From assembly GCA_937881145.1 (NCBI GenBank), contig CALGFL010000080.1:1-5154 (forward strand): a stretch of DNA of 5,154 nucleotides. The letters are read 5' to 3'. Of this stretch, positions 1 through 5,154 are shown in pieces. The stretch is from an uncultured Bordetella sp. (GTDB lineage Bacteria > Pseudomonadota > Gammaproteobacteria > Burkholderiales > Burkholderiaceae_B). The position numbers and the translations under genes are program-made. Numbering within the stretch: position 1 is the stretch's first letter; every line of letters starts with the position of its first letter. The notes beneath the pieces were generated by a model. The model did no database searches. It was not told the DNA's origin and saw only the letters and a list, made by a program, of their open reading frames with translations.

Positions 1-1830
1 CACGCCACGCAGCGAACTGCACACAAGCACTTCATCGGCCGCGAGCAGATCGTCGCGCGACAGCACGCATTCGACCGCGCCCAGCCGGCGCATGAGCCGC
101 GCGCGCATCACGCCCGGCAGCAGACCGCTTGCGAGAGCAGGTGTACACCAAAGGCCGCCGCGCTTGACGAATACGCTGCTTCTCGCCCCTTCGGTCAGCT
201 CTGCGCGTTCGTTGAAGAACACGGTATCGAATGCCCCCGAAGCGTCGGCCTCGTGTATGGCGGCATCGTAATGGCTGCGCAGCGAAGTCTTGTAGCGCAG
301 CAGCGCGGCCTCTTCGCTCGGCACGGGTGCGCGCGCCAGAACAAGCCCGACGCGATCGCCGCGTTTGAACGGCTGCGCCGGCGACGACGCCACGCGGCAG
401 GCGCCGTCGTGAGCCAGGTCCACGCGAACCCGGTACGTGCTGCCGGCCGCCAGACTTTGCACATGCTCGATCACCTGCCGCCGGAGACTCGCCTTGTCGC
501 AGCGAAAGCCCAGTGACGCGGCGCTCTCGCTCAAACGCGCGAGATGCGCTTGGAGCCGCAAAGGCCGGCGTCCCGGCCGGACCCGCAGGGTTTCGAACAA
601 GGTGAAGCCCGGATCCATGCCTTCGACGAACCACGCTTTCAAGCGCGTCTCTTCATATTCCGACTGCGGGGACGAGTCGATCACGATGCCGCCGCCCACG
701 CCCAGTTCGGCCGGGCGCAAGCCGTTGCGCGGCGGGCCGATCGCCAGCGTGCGTATCGCCACCGACAAACTGAAGTCGCCGCAGCCGCGTCCCGGCGCCG
801 GCGGGTCCATCCAGCCGATCGCGCCGGTGTAGATCCCGCGCGGCGTGGTCTCCAGTTCCGAAATCAATTGCATCGTTCGATGCTTGGGCGCGCCCGTGAT
901 GGAGCCGCAGGGAAACAGCGCGCGCAGGATGTCCGCAAACGTGGTTCGCGGATCGACTTCGGACTCGACCGCCGACGTCATCTGGTGCACCGTGCAGTAG
1001 GTCTCCACCGCGAAGAGCCTGGACACCTTGACCGAGCCCGTGATGGAGACCACGCCCAGATCGTTGCGCAGCAGATCGACGATCATGAGATTTTCGGCGC
1101 GGTTCTTCTCGTCGCGCGCCAGCCAGGCCGCCGCTTGCGCATCGAGGGCGGCGTCGGCTTCGCGGCGGGCGGTTCCCTTCATCGGGCGGGCAATGAGGCG
1201 GCCTTCACGATGCGCGAGAAATAACTCCGGCGAGCACGAGAGCAGCCAGCGGTCGCAAGCGCCGCCGTCGCTTGCGGGCAGCGCCATCAACGCGCCGAAA
1301 GGCACCGGCTGGCGCGCGCGCAGGCGGCGATACAGCGCAACAGGCGAGCCGAGCACGTCGCCGCTTAGCCGATAGGTGTAATTGACCTGATAAGTCTCGC
1401 CGGCCTGGATCAGCGCCCGCACGCGGTCGATCGAGCGGTCGAATGCCTCGCGATCGACGGAAGGCCGCATCGTCAAAACGCCCGCGGGCGCCGGATCGGC
1501 ACGGCCTTCCCGTGCGGCCAGCCACGCCGAGACCTCTGCGCGCGACAGGCGTGCCATCTTGCAAAAGAACAGGACGCGCAGCGCGCTGCCGTCGTCGGCG
1601 GACAGCTTGCCGTGCCCGGCCCGCAGCAGCTTGGCGCCCCATTCGTAATCGGCCGCAATGACGCAGTGCAGGCCCGCGCGCATCGCCTCCTCGGCCTGCG
1701 TCCAGACCGCATCGAGGGTTTCAGGATCGCTGCAGCGCAGCTCTCTTGCGAACTCGGTGTAGAGGCGGCTGGTCGGCGCCGCATCGGTCGAAGCGGCATC
1801 GTCGAGCAGCACAAAGGGTGCATTTACCAT
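1..1830 (-). CDS. pabB: Aminodeoxychorismate synthase component I fused to aminodeoxychorismate lyase (PabB-PabC), 3' end cut off
   Basis: The minus strand stays open for 610 codons from ATG at 1830 to the left edge; only a short C-terminal tail is probably missing. Residues about 1-400 are a chorismate-binding PabB domain: ETYQVNYTYRL (145-155), SPELFL (200-205), RPMKGTARR (215-223, K218 at the position of the PabB active-site lysine), ENLMIVDLLRNDLG (246-259), VHQMTS (281-286), FPCGSITGAPK (306-316), YTGAIGW (334-340) and VGGGIVIDSSPQSEYEET (378-395). Residues about 407-610 are a class IV PLP aminotransferase/lyase domain: FTLFETLR, YKTSLRSHYD with K514 as likely PLP lysine, LTEGARSSVF (545-554), LLPGVMR and a terminal SSLRG. 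Together these would make 4-amino-4-deoxychorismate, then p-aminobenzoate plus pyruvate, for folate in the cytoplasm. The glutaminase PabA is not in the window. The start is supported by GGAG (1839-1842, minus strand) 8 nt upstream. Such fusions are known in proteobacteria, so family assignment is secure; lyase activity is inferred. Confidence 0.93.
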   Translation of the reverse strand, partial: MVNAPFVLLDDAASTDAAPTSRLYTEFARELRCSDPETLDAVWTQAEEAMRAGLHCVIAADYEWGAKLLRAGHGKLSADDGSALRVLFFCKMARLSRAEVSAWLAAREGRADPAPAGVLTMRPSVDREAFDRSIDRVRALIQAGETYQVNYTYRLSGDVLGSPVALYRRLRARQPVPFGALMALPASDGGACDRWLLSCSPELFLAHREGRLIARPMKGTARREADAALDAQAAAWLARDEKNRAENLMIVDLLRNDLGVVSITGSVKVSRLFAVETYCTVHQMTSAVESEVDPRTTFADILRALFPCGSITGAPKHRTMQLISELETTPRGIYTGAIGWMDPPAPGRGCGDFSLSVAIRTLAIGPPRNGLRPAELGVGGGIVIDSSPQSEYEETRLKAWFVEGMDPGFTLFETLRVRPGRRPLRLQAHLARLSESAASLGFRCDKASLRRQVIEHVQSLAAGSTYRVRVDLAHDGACRVASSPAQPFKRGDRVGLVLARAPVPSEEAALLRYKTSLRSHYDAAIHEADASGAFDTVFFNERAELTEGARSSVFVKRGGLWCTPALASGLLPGVMRARLMRRLGAVECVLSRDDLLAADEVLVCSSLRGV

Positions 1831-1958
1831 GCCGCCGGCTCCGGTAGCGGCTTCATTGCCTCGCAAGGCTGCCGGTTCGATTCCCGAAATGCGCGGGCCT
1901 TTGTGTTGCAGTGTTCTGGCGTGTTCATGCCGTATTTTGCAATAAGGCGCCGAACGCC

Positions 1959-1970
1959 ATGACGGGTCAT
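1959..1970. promoter_or_regulatory. Small perfect dyad ATGAC-GG-GTCAT, possible operator
   Basis: ATGAC (1959-1963) and GTCAT (1966-1970) are exact inverted repeats with a 2-bp spacer. The symmetry does not extend beyond 12 bp. It lies about 130 bp upstream of the pabB start and about 158 bp upstream of the dioxygenase start. It could be a transcription-factor half-site pair, but a 5-bp-arm repeat can occur by chance in a region of this length. No protein can be assigned to it. Confidence 0.2.
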
Positions 1971-2045
1971 TTGCATCGGCCGCGACTGCCTGGGACACCG
2001 CATCCGGAACCACCAGAACGAGGGCAAACCCCTAGGCATTCTTGC

Positions 2046-2074
2046 TTGTTCTCGAGAGATCGCCTATCTAATAT
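2046..2074 (+). promoter_or_regulatory. Candidate sigma70 promoter of the dioxygenase operon
   Basis: TTGTTC (2046-2051) as a -35 element and TAATAT (2069-2074) as a -10 element are separated by 17 bp and match the consensus at about 3/6 and 4/6 positions. Transcription would start near 2081, giving a leader of roughly 47 nt before the dioxygenase start at 2128. The -10 lies in AT-rich DNA, where such matches arise easily. TTGCTT (2042-2047) with TATCTA (2065-2070) is a weaker alternative with the same spacing. Confidence 0.35.
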
Positions 2075-2100
2075 TTCGAAAATAATTAATATTTTAGAAA
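2074..2100. promoter_or_regulatory. 27-bp imperfect palindrome, likely operator of the dioxygenase operon
   Basis: The sequence is symmetric about base 2087, and 11 of 13 base pairs match. The outer arms are TTTC (2074-2077) and GAAA (2097-2100); the inner arms are AAAATA (2079-2084) and TATTTT (2090-2095). The mismatched pairs are 2078/2096 and 2085/2089. It also contains one copy of a direct repeat, TAATATTT, at 2087-2094; the other copy is at 2069-2076. The element starts at the end of the candidate -10, covers the predicted transcription start and ends 15 bp before the ribosome binding site (GGAGA, 2116-2120). That position would suit a repressor. The binding protein cannot be named from the sequence. 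AT-rich DNA raises the chance of accidental symmetry. Confidence 0.45.
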
Positions 2101-2127
2101 ATCTGCCAAGCCACTGGAGAACTTGCC

Positions 2128-3249
2128 ATGACCCGGCACGATGCTGATCGAGAAGAGACCAGTGGCCGCGCCAACGAGGGCGATACGCCGGAACTGGTGT
2201 CCTATGACAAAGGGCTCGAACGGTTCGAAACCGCGGCGCTCTGGACGGTGGCCAACAAGATCGAGCCCTGGCAGCCCAAATCCGAGTCGGTCCCGGTCGT
2301 CTGGCGCTACAAAGATCTGCGCGGGCACGTGCTGCGCTCGATCGACCTGGTCACGCCCGAGCAGGCAGGCCGCCGCGTCATCTACTTGAACAACCCGGGC
2401 CGGCGCGATGTCGCCGCCGCGGTCGGCTGGCTCTATTCGGGCCTGCAGGTCATGAATCCCGGCGAGGCGGCGTCGGCCCATCGGCATTCCGCCTCGGCCT
2501 TGCGCTTCATCATGGAAGGCCGCGGCGCCTATACCGTCGTCGACGGCCACAAGATGACCCTGGGCGCCAACGACTTCGTGCTCACGCCCAACGGCACCTG
2601 GCACGAACACGGCGTCAGCGCGGACGGCTCGCCGTGCATCTGGCAGGACGGTCTCGACATACCTTTGATCAACGCGCTGGAAGCCGGCTTCTATCAGGTG
2701 CACCCCGAACTGCAGCAAGCGGTGACGTATCCGGTGAATGACTCCACCCGCCAATGGGGCAGCGCGGCGCTGCGCCCCGGCGGTGGCGCGTGGTCCAGGC
2801 CCTACTCGCCGCTGCTCAAGTACGAATGGGCGCCCACCTACGAAGCGCTGCAGCGCTACGCCCAGGCAACCGACGGCAGCCCTTACGACGGCGTGCTCAT
2901 GGACTACATCAACCCGGCCACCGGCGGCCCGGTCATGCCCACCATCGGAGCCAGCATGCAGTTGCTGCGCCCGGGCGAGCACACCAAGGCGCACCGCCAG
3001 GTGGGCAGCTTTCTCTACCAGGTGGCCAAGGGCAGCGGCCACTCCGTCATCAACGGCAAGCGCTACGACTGGAGCGAGCGCGACATTTTCTGCGTGCCGT
3101 CGTGGGCCTTTCACGAGCACGTCAACGGCTCGGCCGGCGACGATGCGTGCCTGTTCTGTTTTCACGACTTGCCGGTCATGCACGCGCTCGAGCTCTATCG
3201 CGAAGAAGCGCTCGCGGACAACGGCGGCTACCAACCGATCATCGTTTAA
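2128..3249 (+). CDS. Gentisate 1,2-dioxygenase family bicupin ring-cleavage dioxygenase
   Basis: This 373-aa protein has the bicupin layout of gentisate 1,2-dioxygenases and the related salicylate and 1-hydroxy-2-naphthoate 1,2-dioxygenases. These are cytoplasmic Fe(II) enzymes that open the ring between the carboxyl-bearing carbon and the adjacent hydroxylated carbon. The N-terminal cupin (about 100-165) holds PGEAASAHRHSASALRF (111-127) and TPNGTWHEHG (153-162). H118, H120 and H159 are the expected iron ligands, and R126 falls where the family binds the substrate carboxylate. IWQDGLDIPL (171-180) is also typical of the family. The C-terminal cupin (about 275-345) reads HRQ (289-291) where the first has HRH, and SWAFHEH (325-331), so it probably binds no metal. 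The start is supported by GGAGA (2116-2120) 7 nt upstream. It is the first gene of a probable operon; the FAH-family gene begins 12 bp after its stop. The family is sure; gentisate versus salicylate or another substrate is not. Confidence 0.9.
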   Translation: MTRHDADREETSGRANEGDTPELVSYDKGLERFETAALWTVANKIEPWQPKSESVPVVWRYKDLRGHVLRSIDLVTPEQAGRRVIYLNNPGRRDVAAAVGWLYSGLQVMNPGEAASAHRHSASALRFIMEGRGAYTVVDGHKMTLGANDFVLTPNGTWHEHGVSADGSPCIWQDGLDIPLINALEAGFYQVHPELQQAVTYPVNDSTRQWGSAALRPGGGAWSRPYSPLLKYEWAPTYEALQRYAQATDGSPYDGVLMDYINPATGGPVMPTIGASMQLLRPGEHTKAHRQVGSFLYQVAKGSGHSVINGKRYDWSERDIFCVPSWAFHEHVNGSAGDDACLFCFHDLPVMHALELYREEALADNGGYQPIIV

Positions 3250-3261
3250 CAAGGATAAAAA

Positions 3262-4173
3262 ATGCGTCTCGTGACTTACCGTACAACGCCCGCCGGGCAG
3301 GCCCGCCTGGGAGCAGTCGTGGGCGGCCGCGTGGTGGATCTGGCCCGCCTGGGTTCCGTGGCCGGCGTGCCGCTGCCCGACGACATGCTGGCCTTCATCG
3401 ACCTCGGCCCGGACGCGGTGCCCGTCGCGGCGCAGCTGCTCAAGTCCCATGAAGGCAAGTGGCCCGTGGGCACGGCGATCCCGTTCGAAAACGCCCGCCT
3501 CCTGGCGCCGATCCCGCGTCCGCGCAAGAACATCTTCGGCATCGGCCTGAACTACGTCGAGCACGTGGCGGAATCCAATCGCACGCTGGACACCGCCAAG
3601 GAGCTGCCCACCAAGCCGGTGATCTTCTCCAAGCCGCCCACCTGCGTGATCGGGCCGGGCGAGGCCATCGAGCACAACAAGGAAATCACCCAGCAGCTCG
3701 ACTGGGAAGTGGAACTGGCCGTGATCATGGGCCGGCGCACGCACCGCATCGCCGAGGCCGACGCGCTGAACTACGTGTTCGGCTACAGCGTGATGATCGA
3801 CGTCAGCGCACGCGACTGCCGCCGCGCCGGCCAGTGGATCTATTCCAAGGGCCAGGACACCTACGGCCCCTTGGGCCCATGCATCGTCACAGCCGACGAG
3901 ATCCCAGATCCGCACGTGCTCGACCTGTCCCTGACCGTCAACGGCGTCACCAAGCAAAGCTCCAACACGCGCTACATGCTGTTCAAGGTGCCGCACCTGA
4001 TCGCCGACATCAGCGCCGCGATGACCCTGGAAGCGGGCGACATCATCGCCACCGGCACGCCGGCGGGCGTGGGCGCGGGCCGCACGCCGCAAGAATGGCT
4101 CTGGCCGGGCGACGTGGTGGTGGCCACCGTGGAAAAAATAGGCGACTTGCGCCACCCCGTCGTCGCGGCCTGA
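3262..4173 (+). CDS. Fumarylacetoacetate hydrolase (FAH) family protein, probable ring-cleavage-product hydrolase
   Basis: This 303-aa protein has a small N-terminal domain (about 1-75, opening MRLVTYRTTPAGQARLGAVV) followed by the FAH catalytic domain (about 85-300). Expected motifs are present: NIFGIGLNYVEHVAE (90-104, with H101 and E104 where FAHD1-like enzymes have their catalytic His-Glu pair), KPVIFSKPP (118-126), DWEVELAVIMG (147-157, metal ligands E149 and E151), YSVMIDVSARD (175-185, ligand D180), YSKGQDTYGPLGP (194-206, with K196) and GDIIATGTPAGVG (259-271). Family members hydrolyse fumarylpyruvate, maleylpyruvate or fumarylacetoacetate, decarboxylate oxaloacetate-type acids, or isomerise hydroxymuconates. 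Next to a gentisate-type dioxygenase, hydrolysis of its ring-cleavage product is most likely. Classical fumarylpyruvate hydrolases of gentisate operons are usually shorter, around 230 aa, so the exact reaction is open. AAGGA (3251-3255) lies 6 nt before the start. The 12-bp gap after the dioxygenase indicates co-transcription. No glutathione-dependent maleylpyruvate isomerase is visible in the window. Confidence 0.88.
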   Translation: MRLVTYRTTPAGQARLGAVVGGRVVDLARLGSVAGVPLPDDMLAFIDLGPDAVPVAAQLLKSHEGKWPVGTAIPFENARLLAPIPRPRKNIFGIGLNYVEHVAESNRTLDTAKELPTKPVIFSKPPTCVIGPGEAIEHNKEITQQLDWEVELAVIMGRRTHRIAEADALNYVFGYSVMIDVSARDCRRAGQWIYSKGQDTYGPLGPCIVTADEIPDPHVLDLSLTVNGVTKQSSNTRYMLFKVPHLIADISAAMTLEAGDIIATGTPAGVGAGRTPQEWLWPGDVVVATVEKIGDLRHPVVAA

Positions 4174-4217
4174 CGGCCGCGCGCAGGAACCCGGATCATC
4201 TTGCCAGGAGCCCGACG

Positions 4218-5154
4218 ATGTTGAACCTCCCCCGCTTCAAAGCGGCCGCGGTGCAGGCCGCGCCCGTCTTTCTGGACACCGACGCCACCGTGGACAAAGT
4301 GTGCGCGCTGATCGAAGAGGCCGCTACCAGCGGCGCCGCGCTCATCGCCTTCCCCGAAGTCTTCGTGGCGGGCTATCCGTACTGGAACTGGATCATGAAT
4401 CCCGTCGAAGGCAGCCCCTGGTTCGAAAAGCTGTGCCGCAGCGCCATCGAAATACCGGGCCCCGAGATCCGGCGCATCGCCGCCGCCGCGCGCGCCCACG
4501 AGGTGCATGTCGTGGTGGGCGCGAACGAGCGTTCTCCCGTGGGCATCGGCACGCTCTACAACACCCTCGTCACCATCGGCCCCGACGGCCGCTTGCTGGG
4601 CCGGCATCGCAAACTGGTGCCCACCTGGGCCGAGAAGCTGACCTGGGCCAACGGCGACGGCTCTTCGCTACGCGTGCACGACACGTCCGTCGGCCGGCTG
4701 GGCGCCCTGGCCTGCGGCGAAAACACCAATACGCTGGCGCGCTTCTCGCTGCTGGCGCAAGGCGAACTCGTGCACGTGGCCAGCTACATCTCGCTGCCCG
4801 TGGCCCCGGCCGACTATGACATGACCGAAGCCATACGCGTGCGTTCGGCGGCCCATTCTTTCGAAGGCAAGGTCTACACCATCGTGTCCTGCTCCACGAT
4901 ATCGGACGAGATCGTGCAGGCCATGAGCGCCACGCACCCGCAGGCGCGCGACATGCTGCGCCGGCCCAACAGCGCCTTCTCGGGCATCCTCGGCCCGGAC
5001 GGCCGGGTGATCGGCGAACCCCTCGTCGATCGCGAAGGCATCGTTTATGCGGACATCGATCTGGGCCGCTGCAGCCAGCCCCGCCAGATGCACGATATCA
5101 ACGGACACTGCAACCGGTTCGACGTATTCGACGTGCGGGTCAACCGGCTCAGTC
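4218..5154 (+). CDS. Nitrilase-family carbon-nitrogen hydrolase, 3' end cut off
   Basis: The frame is open from ATG 4218 to the right edge: 312 codons with no stop. Bacterial nitrilases are usually about 330-360 aa, so only the C-terminal tail is probably missing. The Glu-Lys-Cys triad is visible: E47 in IAFPEVFVAGYPYW (43-56), K132 in HRKLVPTWAEKLTWANGDG (130-148) and C166 in ACGENTNTLARF (165-176). E139, the accessory glutamate of the RKLxPTxxE motif, is also present, as is GHCNRFDVF (296-304), matching the GHYxRPDVF-like region of true nitrilases. Length and motifs fit nitrilases (R-CN to R-COOH plus NH3) better than biotin-, urea- or amide-type branches. The cysteine is followed by GENTN, where many characterised nitrilases have WEH or WEN. 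AGGAG (4206-4210) sits 7 nt before the start. The gap from the FAH-family gene is 44 bp without a terminator-like hairpin plus T-run, so the gene probably belongs to the same operon. The substrate is unknown; an aromatic or hydroxyaromatic nitrile is only suggested by context. Confidence 0.88.
   Translation, partial: MLNLPRFKAAAVQAAPVFLDTDATVDKVCALIEEAATSGAALIAFPEVFVAGYPYWNWIMNPVEGSPWFEKLCRSAIEIPGPEIRRIAAAARAHEVHVVVGANERSPVGIGTLYNTLVTIGPDGRLLGRHRKLVPTWAEKLTWANGDGSSLRVHDTSVGRLGALACGENTNTLARFSLLAQGELVHVASYISLPVAPADYDMTEAIRVRSAAHSFEGKVYTIVSCSTISDEIVQAMSATHPQARDMLRRPNSAFSGILGPDGRVIGEPLVDREGIVYADIDLGRCSQPRQMHDINGHCNRFDVFDVRVNRLS

Larger units (their letters stand above)
1831..2127. other. Divergent intergenic region between pabB-pabC and the dioxygenase operon
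   Basis: This 297-bp gap separates two divergent genes and should hold both promoters. The part next to pabB (about 1831-2060) is GC-rich like the coding regions, and I see no convincing promoter for the minus-strand gene in it. It contains a small perfect dyad at 1959-1970. The part next to the dioxygenase is abruptly AT-rich: 34 of the 38 bases at 2065-2102 are A or T. That block carries the palindrome and promoter candidate listed separately. Short reading frames crossing the gap have no recognisable domain or good ribosome binding site and are not called. No transcriptional regulator gene lies in the gap. Confidence 0.8.

Noticed and set aside
1205..1642. Minus-strand open frame of 145 codons, with other frames at 32-634, 544-1224 and 1473-1823.
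   Set aside because: These are out-of-frame shadows of the pabB-pabC gene, which is continuous in a single minus-strand frame from 1830 to the left edge with motif-by-motif agreement to its family.
1870..1886. GGTTCGATTCCCG, resembling the T-loop of a tRNA and hence a possible tRNA gene or attachment site.
   Set aside because: The flanking bases pair poorly as a T-stem (about 3 of 5), no acceptor, D or anticodon arms can be built around it, and no repeat copy marks an integration site.
1824..2039. A 71-codon minus-strand frame just upstream of pabB, possibly an N-terminal extension or leader peptide.
   Set aside because: It is out of frame with pabB and stops at the TAA right after the pabB ATG. 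Overlap of this kind can couple translation, but there is no recognisable product and the pabB start has its own GGAG.
1911..2147. A 78-codon plus-strand frame spanning the intergenic region into the dioxygenase start.
   Set aside because: It has a GTG start without a convincing ribosome binding site and a Pro/His/Arg-rich product with no domain. It crosses the AT-rich promoter region and overlaps the well-supported dioxygenase start in another frame.
2086..4155. A 689-codon open frame on the minus strand, antisense to the dioxygenase and FAH-family genes.
   Set aside because: The two real genes happen to be in the same frame, and this antisense frame is in register with their codons. Its stops would need sense TTA, CTA or TCA, which are rare in GC-rich genes, so it stays open by codon bias. 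Its product is rich in Arg, His, Ala and Gly, with no recognisable domain, and it continues into the non-coding gap until the first TTA.
4174..4217. The 44-bp gap between the FAH-family gene and the nitrilase gene as a possible terminator or promoter.
   Set aside because: It is GC-rich with no hairpin followed by a T-run and no -35/-10 pair. It holds only the nitrilase ribosome binding site, so read-through is the simpler reading.
4668..5108. A 146-codon minus-strand frame opposite the nitrilase gene, with a 172-codon plus-strand frame at 4301-4819.
   Set aside because: Both are shadows of the nitrilase gene in other frames. The nitrilase frame from 4218 carries the complete catalytic triad and a good ribosome binding site.

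Overview
This is a GC-rich window with strongly GC-biased third codon positions. Its only AT-rich stretch is a short block in front of the second gene. Base composition, the Shine-Dalgarno sites (GGAG, GGAGA, AAGGA, AGGAG) and the gene types suggest a betaproteobacterium of the Burkholderiales, possibly Alcaligenaceae (Bordetella/Achromobacter-like). That assignment is inference; no rRNA or other taxonomic marker is present.

Layout: (1) 1-1830, minus strand: a folate-pathway gene, an aminodeoxychorismate synthase component I (PabB) fused to a class IV aminotransferase/aminodeoxychorismate lyase (PabC) domain. Its 3' end is cut by the left edge. (2) 1831-2127: the divergent intergenic region of 297 bp, with an AT-rich block carrying a 27-bp imperfect palindrome and a weak sigma70-like promoter just upstream of the next gene. 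(3) 2128-5154, plus strand: three closely spaced genes that look like one operon. They encode a bicupin ring-cleaving dioxygenase of the gentisate 1,2-dioxygenase family (373 aa), a fumarylacetoacetate-hydrolase (FAH) family protein (303 aa, 12 bp downstream), and a nitrilase-family carbon-nitrogen hydrolase (44 bp further downstream, cut by the right edge).

Working model: the plus-strand operon is catabolic. The dioxygenase opens a gentisate- or salicylate-type ring between the carboxyl-bearing carbon and the neighbouring hydroxylated carbon. The FAH-family enzyme then cleaves or otherwise processes the resulting keto-acid (maleylpyruvate/fumarylpyruvate or a related compound). The nitrilase could supply the aromatic acid, or a precursor, by hydrolysing a nitrile. 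The nitrilase's connection to ring cleavage is an inference from gene order only, and it is the least ordinary point of the window. The pabB-pabC gene is divergently transcribed and probably functionally unrelated. No RNA genes, insertion sequences, CRISPR arrays or convincing terminators were seen.
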